NCBI GenBank assembly: GCA_002426195.1
Contig: DIOT01000027.1
Location: 80,232 to 144,231, forward strand
Direction of reading: 5' to 3'
Source: Bacteroidales bacterium UBA5507
GTDB lineage: Bacteria; Bacteroidota; Bacteroidia; Bacteroidales; Lentimicrobiaceae
Length of the DNA stretch: 64,000 nt
Shown here: positions 1-8,952 of the stretch, in pieces
Layout: each line of letters starts with the position of its first letter
Position numbering within the stretch: position 1 is the stretch's first letter
Notes under the pieces: generated by a model
Seen by the model: only the letters and a program-made list of their open reading frames with translations
The model's database searches: none
What the model was told of the DNA's origin: nothing
Program-made: the position numbers and the translations under genes

Positions 1-580
1 TGATCCTGAAACAAGCAAGAATGTGTTTGTCAAGATAGGAAGATTCGGACCTATGGTACAGATTGGTGATACTGATGACGAAGAAAAACCAAAGTTTGCA
101 GGACTCAAGAAAGGGCAGACAATGGAATCACTGACTCTGGAGGAAGCTCTTAAACTCTTCGATTTCCCAAGAACGATTGGCAAGTTTGAAGATGCAGAAC
201 TAACAGTGGCAATAGGAAGGTTTGGCCCATACGTTAAACACAAATCAGCTTTTTACTCACTGGCAAAAACCGACGATCCTGCTTCAATAGATGAATCCAG
301 AGCCATACAGATTATAGAAGAAAAAAGAAAGAAGGAAAGCGAAAAAGTAATTAAGATCTTCGCAGAAGATGAGAGCATACAGGTCCTGAATGGCCGGTAT
401 GGACCATATATTGCGCAAGGGAAGAATAACTATAAAATTCCCAAATCTGTTGATCCTAAGGAAATAACATACAGTGATGCTTTGTCAATTATAAACAGCT
501 CTGCAAAAGGCACTGAAGCTAAAAGCGGAAGCACTAAGATAAGCAGCAAAAAAACTACATCCCGAAAGGCCAAAAAATAA
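1..580 (+). CDS. topA: DNA topoisomerase I, C-terminal part (5' truncated by window edge)
   Basis: This is the last ~192 codons of type IA topoisomerase I, which relaxes negative supercoils; the catalytic domains lie before the window. The frame is open from base 2, so the GTG at 23 is an internal codon, not a start. Three C-terminal repeats are visible, each with a G-R-F/Y-G-P signature: KIGRFGPMVQIG, AIGRFGPYVKH and NGRYGPYIAQG. These match the TopA C-terminal repeat family typical of Bacteroidota, which use such repeats instead of zinc fingers. The last ~25 residues are a Lys/Ser/Thr-rich basic tail, common in topoisomerases for DNA contact. The arginase-like gene follows 69 bases later on the same strand. 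The identification is firm; only the extent of the gene is unknown. Confidence 0.93.
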   Translation, partial: DPETSKNVFVKIGRFGPMVQIGDTDDEEKPKFAGLKKGQTMESLTLEEALKLFDFPRTIGKFEDAELTVAIGRFGPYVKHKSAFYSLAKTDDPASIDESRAIQIIEEKRKKESEKVIKIFAEDESIQVLNGRYGPYIAQGKNNYKIPKSVDPKEITYSDALSIINSSAKGTEAKSGSTKISSKKTTSRKAKK

Positions 581-649
581 CCAACCACGTTATCTTGTGT
601 TTTATCTTAGCTGAAAATTGCGTAGGTTTGATGTTTTATAAAACTCAGG

Positions 650-1822
650 ATGGATTTATCAATTTACTTTGACCCTGTTGATCAAAGGTTAATTTATGAC
701 CTTTCGACCGGAAAGCCGGTAATTGGCAATACAATAAGAATTCATCATCAGGACCAATTTCCTGATCTGGCTGATTTCGATATAGCCCTGATTGGTGTAC
801 CTGATGATCGCGGAGCCCTCAATAATGAAGGCTGCGGTAACGCTCCCAATGAAATCCGCAAACACCTTTATGAGCTATACCCGGGTGCATGGAAATCGGG
901 TATTGCCGATTTGGGCAATTTAAAACAGGGACATTCTCAAACCGATACGATCTTCGCTCTGTCGGAGGTTATGGCATATCTTATTGGCAATAAAATATTG
1001 CCGGTAATTATCGGAGGTAGCCAAAGACTTACTTTCGGCATGTATAAAGCCTATGAAAGTCTTGATAAAATTATCAATATTACTGTCGTTGATCCTCGTT
1101 TTGATTTAGGTAGTGGCAGTAACAGCGAGCTGAATTCCCAAAATTATCTCAGTAAAATTATACTCCTTAAGCCCAACTTCCTGTTTAACTTTACAAATAT
1201 TGGCTACCAAACCTATTTCATTGATCAAACGGAGATAGAACTAATGGGAAAATTGCTTTTCGACAGTTATCGTTTGGGGAATATAAACAGTGATTTTAAG
1301 GAAGTAGAGCCGCTCTTAAGAAATGCAGATTTAGTTTCATTTGATATCAGTTCAATAAAAGGTTCTGAAGCACCGGGTAACGGAAATGCAACTCCTAACG
1401 GTTTAACCGGTGAACAGGCATGCCAGATTGCAAGGTATGCTGCTATGAGCGATAAGCTGTCATCAATTGGATTCTTTGAGATGAATCCGCTGTACGACAG
1501 GAACAACACAACATCATTTCTGATGGCGGAAGTTATATGGTACGTATTTGAAGGATTTAGCCACCGCAAAATGGATTTCCCTTCAGCCACCAGTGATGAC
1601 TTTATTAAATATACAGTTCCCACAGTTGATTTCAAAGATGGTATAGTGTTCTATAAGAGTCGGCGTACCGACCGTTGGTGGATGGAAGTTGTTTGTGGTG
1701 ATGATAAACAGGTTAAATATGCTGCCCATTTCATGGTCCCATGTTCGTATAATGACTATATTACAGCTTGCGAAAATGAAATCCCCGATAGGTGGTGGCA
1801 GGTGTATCAAAAACTTATGTAG
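650..1822 (+). CDS. Arginase/formiminoglutamase-fold protein with degenerate metal site
   Basis: A 390-residue member of the ureohydrolase (arginase, agmatinase, formimidoylglutamase) superfamily. The fold signatures are present but altered. The first metal motif, normally GGDHS, is GGSQ (122-125). The second, normally DAHxD, is DPRFD (148-152), keeping both Asp but not the His. The third, normally SxDxDxxDP, is SFDISSIKGSEAP (230-242), keeping D232 but with Ser at the second Asp position. E277 in GFFEMNP is kept. Several Mn ligands are therefore missing, so hydrolase activity is doubtful. No hutH, hutU or hutI gene lies nearby. Annotation pipelines would probably call it formimidoylglutamase (HutG). 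I see the fold clearly but would not assign the reaction. The start at 650 is the only good ATG after topA. Confidence 0.8.
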   Translation: MDLSIYFDPVDQRLIYDLSTGKPVIGNTIRIHHQDQFPDLADFDIALIGVPDDRGALNNEGCGNAPNEIRKHLYELYPGAWKSGIADLGNLKQGHSQTDTIFALSEVMAYLIGNKILPVIIGGSQRLTFGMYKAYESLDKIINITVVDPRFDLGSGSNSELNSQNYLSKIILLKPNFLFNFTNIGYQTYFIDQTEIELMGKLLFDSYRLGNINSDFKEVEPLLRNADLVSFDISSIKGSEAPGNGNATPNGLTGEQACQIARYAAMSDKLSSIGFFEMNPLYDRNNTTSFLMAEVIWYVFEGFSHRKMDFPSATSDDFIKYTVPTVDFKDGIVFYKSRRTDRWWMEVVCGDDKQVKYAAHFMVPCSYNDYITACENEIPDRWWQVYQKLM

Positions 1823-1877
1823 TCGATTTATTCAGCTGATTATCCGGCTAAAAACTTAACCGTAACAATTAAAGCTT

Positions 1878-3170
1878 ATGAATCAAATCATCTTCTTAAT
1901 AACGCTGCTTATTACACTTGGAGTGTTTGCATTCAGCATGCGGAATCTTTGGTATAATTTCTCTCTAACCCGCCATGAGAAAGTGTCGGATTGGGGGAGG
2001 AGAATCGTAATTATGCTAAAAGTCGCCATTGCGCAAACAAAAATATTTCGATATCCCCTTGCCGGTATCTTCCATGCACTGGTGTTTTGGGGATTTATTG
2101 TAATCACTCTTGGAAGCATCGAAATGGTTATTGACGGACTTACCGGTACCGAAAGGATTATGTCTTCTACCGGATGGTTCTATAACTTTGTTACTGCTTC
2201 CGGCGATATAATGGCTTACATTATCATCATCAGCATTCTGATTTTTACGGGTCGCAGGTTATTCTTAAGAATAAAACGATTTTATGGAATTGAGATGCAG
2301 CCTAAATCGAAATACGATGCATTGATAGCTCTTTCAATTATCATGCTTCTTATGTTATCTCTGGCAGGCTTAAATATCAGTTATTTCCAGATACATAAAA
2401 TGGAATATGCAGGTCTGTATCCTGTAAGCGCATTGCTGGCTGCAAATACTCTGGAAGGCTTTAGTATTTATGAATTGCATTTTATACATAATTTCTGCTG
2501 GTGGAGTCACATCTTGCTGATATTTTTATTCGCAAACATTCTGCCTTACTCAAAGCATTTTCATGTTTTTACATCCATACCCAATGTTTTTCTGAGCAGA
2601 TTAAAACCACTGGGATATCTCAAGAATATGCCTTCTGTAACAGCTGAAATAAAATACATGCTTTATCCTGAAACAACAGAAGCTCCCGCTGAAACTGTTG
2701 CAGAAAGATATGGTGTTAAAGAAGTAAATGATGTCACATGGAAAAACTACCTCGACTCCCTGGCATGTACTGAATGTGGTAGATGTACCGACAACTGCCC
2801 GGCCAATATAACGGGTAAAAAATTGTCACCCAGGAAAATTTTCGTGGATTTAAGAGCCAGGATGAAAGAATATTCAGTGGGGCGGAAGAAAATGGGCGAG
2901 ACATTTGAAGATGGCAAGACACTCCTGCATAGTTATATAACTGCCGAAGAATTATGGGCCTGTACAACCTGCAATGCATGTGCAACAGAGTGCCCGGTAA
3001 ATATTAATCACCCTGCATTAATCTTAGACATGAGGAGATATCTCGTTTTAGAAGAATCTTCAGCACCATCAGGTTTAAATGCCATGTTTGCCAACATCGA
3101 GAATAATGGAGCACCATGGCAGTATCCTCCTGAGGATAGATTAAACTGGCTGAGTGACCTTAACAAATAA
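1878..3170 (+). CDS. Membrane-bound 4Fe-4S dicluster oxidoreductase subunit (HdrE/HdrC-like)
   Basis: A 430-residue protein. The N-terminal half is a bundle of about five to six membrane helices, like the cytochrome b-type gamma subunit of nitrate reductase (NarI) or HdrE; it has several membrane-embedded His residues that could ligate heme. The C-terminal half carries two ferredoxin-type motifs, CTECGRCTDNCP (near residue 298) and CTTCNACATECP (near 363), for two 4Fe-4S clusters. It would pass electrons between the quinone pool and a soluble partner. The next gene, six bases downstream, encodes a CCG-type Fe-S protein that supplies the other half of an HdrDE-like enzyme. The true electron donor or acceptor cannot be told from the sequence. 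Starts at ATG 1878, followed at once by a hydrophobic helix. Confidence 0.85.
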   Translation: MNQIIFLITLLITLGVFAFSMRNLWYNFSLTRHEKVSDWGRRIVIMLKVAIAQTKIFRYPLAGIFHALVFWGFIVITLGSIEMVIDGLTGTERIMSSTGWFYNFVTASGDIMAYIIIISILIFTGRRLFLRIKRFYGIEMQPKSKYDALIALSIIMLLMLSLAGLNISYFQIHKMEYAGLYPVSALLAANTLEGFSIYELHFIHNFCWWSHILLIFLFANILPYSKHFHVFTSIPNVFLSRLKPLGYLKNMPSVTAEIKYMLYPETTEAPAETVAERYGVKEVNDVTWKNYLDSLACTECGRCTDNCPANITGKKLSPRKIFVDLRARMKEYSVGRKKMGETFEDGKTLLHSYITAEELWACTTCNACATECPVNINHPALILDMRRYLVLEESSAPSGLNAMFANIENNGAPWQYPPEDRLNWLSDLNK

Positions 3171-3176
3171 TCTGAA

Positions 3177-3977
3177 ATGATGGAACAACAAATTCAATAT
3201 AGTGTGCCTATAATGGCCGATCTGGCAGCATCCGGTAAGTATCCCGAGTATCTTTTCTGGGTAGGATGTGCCGGCGCTTTTGATGCCAGATACAAAAAAG
3301 TTACTGTAGCTTTTGCGCGACTTCTAAACCATGCTAATGTCGATTTCGCAATTCTTGGTAGCGAAGAAACCTGCAATGGTGATCCTGCAAGGAGAGCCGG
3401 AAATGAAATGCTGTTTCAAATGCAGGCTTTAAAGGTAATTGAAATACTTAACCAATATCAGGTTAAAAAGATTATCACATGCTGCCCTCATTGTTTCAAT
3501 ATATTCAAGAATGAATATCCCGATTTAGGAGGTCATTACGAAGTAATACATCACTCGCAGTTCTTGCAGGAGTTACTTGATAATGGCAGACTTAAAGTGG
3601 ATAAGCAGGTTTTGAAAAACCAGTCATTAGTATACCACGACCCGTGTTATTTAGGTCGTGGAAATAACATTTACGAACCTGCCAGAGAGGTAAATAACGC
3701 TTTGGGAACCACCAACGTTGAGATGCCGCGAAACAGAAGTAAAGCCTTGTGTTGCGGGGCAGGTGGAGCTCAAATGTTCAAAGAATCGGAACCTGGTCAA
3801 AAAGAAGTAAACGTAGAACGGACAGAGGAAGCAATAAAAACGAAGGCCGGTATAATTGCTACATCTTGTCCTTTCTGTATGACTATGATAACCGATGGTC
3901 TTAAGTTCAAAGGAAAAGAAGACGAAGTGAAAAATTACGATATTGCTGAACTCCTTTACCAGGCAATCTTTAAGTAG
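3177..3977 (+). CDS. CCG-domain Fe-S protein, HdrD/HdrB-like partner
   Basis: A 266-residue soluble protein with two cysteine-rich CCG domains, as in HdrB/HdrD, GlpC and LutA. The C-terminal domain is canonical: DPCYLGR (near 156), LCCGAGG (near 194) and CPFCM (near 234). The N-terminal domain is variant: VGCAG (near 30), ETCNGDPARR (near 64), where Asn replaces the second Cys of CCG, and TCCPHC (near 101). The domain type binds non-cubane 4Fe-4S or related clusters and takes part in disulfide, lactate or glycerol-3-phosphate electron transfer. It follows the membrane dicluster subunit by six bases, so the two very probably form one complex feeding or draining the quinone pool. There are adjacent ATGs at 3177 and 3180; either could be used. 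Confidence 0.85.
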   Translation: MMEQQIQYSVPIMADLAASGKYPEYLFWVGCAGAFDARYKKVTVAFARLLNHANVDFAILGSEETCNGDPARRAGNEMLFQMQALKVIEILNQYQVKKIITCCPHCFNIFKNEYPDLGGHYEVIHHSQFLQELLDNGRLKVDKQVLKNQSLVYHDPCYLGRGNNIYEPAREVNNALGTTNVEMPRNRSKALCCGAGGAQMFKESEPGQKEVNVERTEEAIKTKAGIIATSCPFCMTMITDGLKFKGKEDEVKNYDIAELLYQAIFK

Positions 3978-4010
3978 AAATATCCTTCAGTTCTCTTAAG
4001 TTTGGATCTC

Positions 4011-5381
4011 TTACGCGAAAATCCAGCCATTTGAGATATAAGCGTTGAACAGGTATGTGGTCCATATCAGGTTAACAACCAATAGAGTTATCAGAGAAAT
4101 TGTTTTCAATCTGACTGATATTCTGTCCTGAAATAACCATATACCTATTGCACCTGAAAGAATAAAGAATCCAAGGTCAGTAAAATCAAAGAATCTTGAG
4201 TATTCTGCAAGGAAAAAAGTAGCTAAACCAACCAAAGCCGGTAAAACGATTAATAAGCGGTTATTATAATTCGTACGTTCAATATATTCGAATGCTGAAT
4301 ATAGAAGAATATAAGCAAAAGGGCTACAAATTGTAAATCGAAATAAGCAATGGAGACTTCCACCTCTGAAAAGCAGAACATACATTGTTATTCCGACCAG
4401 ATAAACGGCTGACAATAGAACCATATAGTCCTTTGGGTTCCTGTATTCCAAGGGTATTACCGCCTTATTTTTCTTTATTACCCGTATAAACGACTTAATA
4501 AGCAGGTACAGAAGTGGAATGAAAATCAGAAAGATCACACATAGGTTAATGCCAAAACCTTCATGAGACCAGTCCTTAAGCTCTGTTGGAATAGTAAAGG
4601 CATTTTCCCAGTATTTCTGAACTGCAAGGAATTGGAATGGACTCTCACTGTCCTGGATCACAGCAACTAAAAATGTACCTACAATTAAAGGGGTTACCCG
4701 TAGTAAAAAGTTTATAATTGTTGTTATGATTCTTTTGTGAGATAGCAGGAAAAATAGCTCAACACACAAAATTGAAAGGGCTATAAAAGTAAAAGTTGGT
4801 CTTGTCAATGAAGCCAAAAGGAATGCAATAAAGTAGATCCAGTATTTATTCTTAATAAAACCATAAACTCCCAGACTGATAAACAACATAAAAGTTGCTT
4901 CAGTATATGGAATCAGGAAGATTACCAAACCAGGAAGCGATAAACTAAGTATTGCATTAATTAAAAGAGATTTTCTTTCTGAAAGATTGAGAAGCAACAA
5001 AATAGAGATAGAAAAAAACAAATAGTTCAAAAACAGAATTCCGATAGAAGGAAGACCGGACATTTTCCAAATAAGTGGAAATAGTGGGAAGAATGCATAG
5101 ATATAATCACCATTCGAGCTTATGGTATCGTATCCATGATTTTTTATCTGTTCGTAATGATCACCATCCCATTGTACATAATTGGTATCCGTTAATTGGA
5201 TATATGGCTCATTCACCTGCTTTCTTTCTCCGTTTTCATTAGTCCAGTTATTTGATATAATACCCAGGCTATTATGGTAAACAGATGGTGATTGGAGAAC
5301 TGAAAAAATCAACCAAAACAAAATCAGCGATGCTGCTTGTATCAGAATGACCTTGATTAAACCGGATGTTTTTTCAGGCAT
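4011..5381 (-). CDS. Polytopic GT-C glycosyltransferase, PIG-V (GT76)-like
   Basis: A 456-residue integral membrane protein with roughly ten or more hydrophobic helices. After the first helix there is a long extracytoplasmic loop holding WDGDHYEQI (near residue 71) and then AFFPLFPLI (near 95). This arrangement resembles the PIG-V/GT76 mannosyltransferase family, whose acidic loop residue is thought to be catalytic; such enzymes use a polyprenyl-phosphate sugar on the outer face of the inner membrane. Family level is my best reading; sugar and acceptor are unknown. The next upstream gene on this strand, another GT-C-like protein, ends 10 bases before this one starts, so the two form an operon. 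Convergent with the Fe-S pair, 33 bases away. Confidence 0.62.
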   Translation of the reverse strand: MPEKTSGLIKVILIQAASLILFWLIFSVLQSPSVYHNSLGIISNNWTNENGERKQVNEPYIQLTDTNYVQWDGDHYEQIKNHGYDTISSNGDYIYAFFPLFPLIWKMSGLPSIGILFLNYLFFSISILLLLNLSERKSLLINAILSLSLPGLVIFLIPYTEATFMLFISLGVYGFIKNKYWIYFIAFLLASLTRPTFTFIALSILCVELFFLLSHKRIITTIINFLLRVTPLIVGTFLVAVIQDSESPFQFLAVQKYWENAFTIPTELKDWSHEGFGINLCVIFLIFIPLLYLLIKSFIRVIKKNKAVIPLEYRNPKDYMVLLSAVYLVGITMYVLLFRGGSLHCLFRFTICSPFAYILLYSAFEYIERTNYNNRLLIVLPALVGLATFFLAEYSRFFDFTDLGFFILSGAIGIWLFQDRISVRLKTISLITLLVVNLIWTTYLFNAYISNGWIFA

Positions 5382-5391
5382 ATATCAAGAC

Positions 5392-7218
5392 TTAGTCGAG
5401 TGTGTATGCAAGTACCTCAAAGTTATCAATCCAAACCTTGTTTTTTCCGGTATAATATACGTAAGTATGGACTATTTCTTTCCCTGTAAAGATTTCCGGC
5501 GTTTGATAAATGAGAGAAATTTTGTTCCATTGGCCGGGAACAAACTCTTTTTCAGGTTTACCAAGAGCCCGGTATTTAATATGATTACCACTATTATTCA
5601 AAGTAGTTATAACGATCAAAACTTCATCGTTTAGGGGCTGATCGGAGTATACCATTATTGATGACTTAACGTAGCAGTAATACTCGTCAGTTAACCGCTT
5701 ATAAGCTATTCTGAAATCAGGGGAGTATATCGCATCAGGGTTAAGTTCAAACATTCCTGTACCACTGAATGGCTTAGGTGCCAGACTATCAGTAATGCTG
5801 ATATCGTCAAACGAATTTTGATGCAGAATTCTATTGTTAAATTTTATATCTGCGGGCATTTCATCAACCGCAGTCAACGACCTTTCTATGAGAAGCAGTT
5901 TTTTATCCTCTTCAGTTACACTGTTTTTCCCAAGGATTCGGAAGTAGTACTCTTTGGTCATTCTACTTCCGTCGATAATTGCCCATTTAACCTGCCATGT
6001 CTGATGCAGATTAAGAATGGTAAGCAAGCTTATCAACACCCAGGCAACCGTCCTTACTAATAACTTCTGTTTTGATAAATACTGAATGAAGAAACCTGTA
6101 GGGATTATAAGCACTGCGTATGATTCAATAAATGCCCGCCATCCGTAGCTTACTAAGCTATTAAATGCAGCAACGAGGTATGTTAACAGAAACAGATAGA
6201 TAACTGCCGGCCAAAAATATTCCTTATATTTCTTATAAGTCATAATCAACCCTGCAATTCCAAGAAGGCTTAAGGGCGAATATATGAACCATCCCTTTCT
6301 GAAACTGAACAGCACATGAGCAAATTTCGGTCTGAAATAATCGAATGATGCACCTGCTTCGCTGTATATATTCAGCAAATACTCACCACCATACTTCTTG
6401 TAATACAAAAATTGTGGGAGCATGATAAGTCCCATGACCACAACAGCTAATATTATTTGAGGGAGTATTTTCCTGATGAGGTCAGGTCTGGCATTAAGAG
6501 AATTCTCTTTTCTTGTTATAAATAAGTAGATATAAAAAACTGGGATAATACCTATAAAGATATCTGAAGGTCTGATCGCTAAGATGAGACCAAGTGCGAC
6601 ACCTAAAATAAGTGCATTTAAGTAATTCGGCTTATCATACCATTTAAGGGTGTACAATATTACCAGCGCAAATAGGGTAAAAAGATAAGCATGAGGTACG
6701 TCATTTCCCCATGACACGAAATATAGCAGATTTGTTCCAAGGAGTAAGACTAAAAGCGTGAGTGTGGTTATTTTTTCATTGAAGAACCTCAGTAGTATTT
6801 TTCGGCTCGCAATAAATCCAATTACACACCAAAGCCCACCAAAAATAATCAATGCCCACTGGTAAGGTGCCGAAAATCCATCAGCCGGATATCCTGCTGC
6901 TTTTGCATAAAAATGAGCGGTAAAAAAGGCAGGTGTCCATATATATGACATCCCCTTATAAAATCGCATGATATCTCCACCGTGCTTACTCTTGGCGACC
7001 TGAAAATAAGTAGGGGTAACATTATACTGCTCGTTGATCTTCTTATACCAATCAGTTTTTAATTCAACATCCTTATATATATATTTAGCCGGTAAATGCA
7101 TGTAGTATCCGAAATTGTCAAAAGAGATAAAATTCTTCTGCTTAAGAATAAAATCGGAAGAGATGGTTAGTATTGAGTAAAGGATAATGAACCAAACAGA
7201 CAATTTTTTATACCACAT
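5392..7218 (-). CDS. Polytopic GT-C-type membrane protein with C-terminal beta domain
   Basis: A 608-residue protein. Residues ~1-415 contain about ten hydrophobic helices, with a large first extracytoplasmic loop (near 30-110) and a conserved-looking IRPSD motif near 216, the layout of ArnT/PMT/GT39-like glycosyltransferases. Residues ~430-608 are soluble and beta-rich, with regular alternation and a VWIDNFEV ending, suggesting a jelly-roll or carbohydrate-binding-like domain on the periplasmic side. The PIG-V-like gene follows 10 bases later on the same strand. Both may glycosylate the same envelope component or protein. The start at 7218 gives an immediate hydrophobic segment. Substrate unknown. 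Confidence 0.6.
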   Translation of the reverse strand: MWYKKLSVWFIILYSILTISSDFILKQKNFISFDNFGYYMHLPAKYIYKDVELKTDWYKKINEQYNVTPTYFQVAKSKHGGDIMRFYKGMSYIWTPAFFTAHFYAKAAGYPADGFSAPYQWALIIFGGLWCVIGFIASRKILLRFFNEKITTLTLLVLLLGTNLLYFVSWGNDVPHAYLFTLFALVILYTLKWYDKPNYLNALILGVALGLILAIRPSDIFIGIIPVFYIYLFITRKENSLNARPDLIRKILPQIILAVVVMGLIMLPQFLYYKKYGGEYLLNIYSEAGASFDYFRPKFAHVLFSFRKGWFIYSPLSLLGIAGLIMTYKKYKEYFWPAVIYLFLLTYLVAAFNSLVSYGWRAFIESYAVLIIPTGFFIQYLSKQKLLVRTVAWVLISLLTILNLHQTWQVKWAIIDGSRMTKEYYFRILGKNSVTEEDKKLLLIERSLTAVDEMPADIKFNNRILHQNSFDDISITDSLAPKPFSGTGMFELNPDAIYSPDFRIAYKRLTDEYYCYVKSSIMVYSDQPLNDEVLIVITTLNNSGNHIKYRALGKPEKEFVPGQWNKISLIYQTPEIFTGKEIVHTYVYYTGKNKVWIDNFEVLAYTLD

Positions 7219-7352
7219 ATTGTTTCCGTTTATGGATTTATAGAAACAAATGTATTGAAATTTATCAATTACCGACTGTCAGAATCCAAGTTTGTTTCAA
7301 TAGTTCAAGTGCATGATGTTGCATTGAATTATCAATACATCACCGATAGAAG

Positions 7353-8876
7353 TTACACGGTTACAGTATCGTTGAAATTGAAAGACTTAAGTGCTGAAAC
7401 CGATATTCTCTGCTGCTTCATTGAGTCTCTTTCTCTGATTGTGACCGTATCATCTTCAAGTGTTTGATGATCAACGGTGATACAATAAGGGGTGCCAATG
7501 GCATCCTGACGACGATAACGGCGACCAATTGAATCTTTTTCCTCATACTGGCACATGAAGTTCATCTTCATTTCATCCATTATCAATCGTGCTTTCTCAG
7601 GAAGACCATCCTTAGCAACAAGAGGTAAAATGGCCAGTTTAACAGGAGCAAGTACTGCAGGTATTTTCATTACCACTCTTTCAGAGCCATCTTCCAGTTT
7701 CTCCTCTGTATATGCATGACTTAAAATTGCAAGGAATGTCCTGTCAAGACCAATGGAAGTTTCCACAACATAAGGAACATAACTTTCATTAAGCTCCGGA
7801 TCGAAATACTGCAGCTTCTTTCCTGAATAATTCTGATGTGCATTTAAGTCAAAATCGGTGCGTGAATGAATTCCTTCAAGTTCCTTAAATCCTATAGGGA
7901 AATTAAATTCGATGTCAGCTGCAGCATTTGCATAATGGGCAAGCTTCTCGTGATCATGGAAACGGTAATTATCCTGACTGAAGCCAAGTGAAAGGTGCCA
8001 TTTCATGCGTTCACTCTTCCAATATTCAAACCATTCAAGTTCAGTGCCGGGTTTAACAAAAAACTGCATCTCCATTTGTTCAAACTCACGCATACGGAAA
8101 ATGAACTGACGAGCCACAATCTCGTTTCTGAAAGCCTTACCAATCTGGGCAATACCGAAAGGTATCTTCATTCTGCCGGTCTTCATAACATTCAGGAAGT
8201 TGACGAAGATACCCTGCGCAGTTTCGGGTCGGAGATAAATAACGCTCGAATCATCAGATACCGAACCTATTTTGGTTGAAAACATCAGGTTAAACTGTCT
8301 AACCTCAGTCCAGTTTCTGGTACCTGAAACCGGGCAAACAATTTCAAGGTCTCCAATAAGTTTTTTAACGGCATCCAGATCGTTTGCGTCTAGTGCCGAA
8401 TACAAACGACTTTTGGCTTCATCTATCTTCTTTTGATTCTCAAGAACGCGCTGATTTGTTTCTCTGAATTGCTGTTCATTAAAAGAGTCGCCAAATCGCT
8501 TTGCGGCCTTTTCAACCTCCTTATTTATCTTATCCTCAATTTTGGCAACATAATCCTCAACAAGAACATCGGCCCTGTATCGCTTTTTCGAATCCTTATT
8601 ATCAATCATAGGATCGTTGAAAGCATCAACGTGCCCTGAAGCTTTCCATATAGTTGGATGCATAAATATGGCTGAATCGATCCCAACGATATTCTCATTG
8701 TATCGCACCATGGCGTTCCACCAATATTGTTTTATATTGTTCTTAAGTTCTACACCATTCTGACCATAGTCATATACGGCACTTAAGCCATCATATATTT
8801 CACTGCTTTGAAAAACAAACCCATACTCTTTAGCATGGGATATCACTTTTTTAAAAATTTCTTCGTTATTTGCCAT
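7353..8876 (-). CDS. glyS: Glycyl-tRNA synthetase (single-chain class II)
   Basis: Charges tRNA-Gly with glycine using ATP. The 507-residue protein is of the alpha2 type found in Bacteroidota, archaea and eukaryotes, not the alpha2beta2 type of proteobacteria. Visible signatures include SSEIYDGLSAVYDYG near the N-terminus, RPETAQGIF, the class II motif 2 segment (FRNEIVARQFIFRMREFEQ, with the Arg that contacts ATP) and motif 3 (GLDRTFLAIL). The C-terminal anticodon-binding domain includes KLAILPLV. I start at the ATG at 8876 (MANNEEIF), where family members begin; an in-frame start at 8966 would add a hydrophobic extension overlapping the divergent promoter and methyltransferase gene. It is transcribed toward the glycosyltransferase pair, with 134 bases between. 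Confidence 0.95.
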   Translation of the reverse strand: MANNEEIFKKVISHAKEYGFVFQSSEIYDGLSAVYDYGQNGVELKNNIKQYWWNAMVRYNENIVGIDSAIFMHPTIWKASGHVDAFNDPMIDNKDSKKRYRADVLVEDYVAKIEDKINKEVEKAAKRFGDSFNEQQFRETNQRVLENQKKIDEAKSRLYSALDANDLDAVKKLIGDLEIVCPVSGTRNWTEVRQFNLMFSTKIGSVSDDSSVIYLRPETAQGIFVNFLNVMKTGRMKIPFGIAQIGKAFRNEIVARQFIFRMREFEQMEMQFFVKPGTELEWFEYWKSERMKWHLSLGFSQDNYRFHDHEKLAHYANAAADIEFNFPIGFKELEGIHSRTDFDLNAHQNYSGKKLQYFDPELNESYVPYVVETSIGLDRTFLAILSHAYTEEKLEDGSERVVMKIPAVLAPVKLAILPLVAKDGLPEKARLIMDEMKMNFMCQYEEKDSIGRRYRRQDAIGTPYCITVDHQTLEDDTVTIRERDSMKQQRISVSALKSFNFNDTVTV

Positions 8877-8910
8877 TTGGCAAAAATACAAACAAAATTT
8901 CGTATACTTG
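8876..8910 (+). promoter_or_regulatory. Putative Bacteroidota-type promoter for the methyltransferase gene
   Basis: TTTG at 8876-8879 and TATACTTG at 8903-8910 are separated by 23 bases. This resembles the -33 TTTG / -7 TAnnTTTG pattern of Bacteroidota housekeeping promoters, with one mismatch in the -7 box. It points toward the ATG at 8953, 42 bases downstream. The TTTG box touches the glyS start codon. Confidence 0.45.
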
Positions 8911-8952
8911 CACCCTTTTGGCAAGCAATCCACAATTTTAAGTCTCATCAAA

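Noticed and set aside
1267..1635. Antisense open frame inside the arginase-like gene
   Set aside because: Shadow of the real gene, with no family character or ribosome-binding site.
650..1822. Straight call as formimidoylglutamase (hutG)
   Set aside because: Key metal ligands are missing and no other histidine-degradation gene is nearby.
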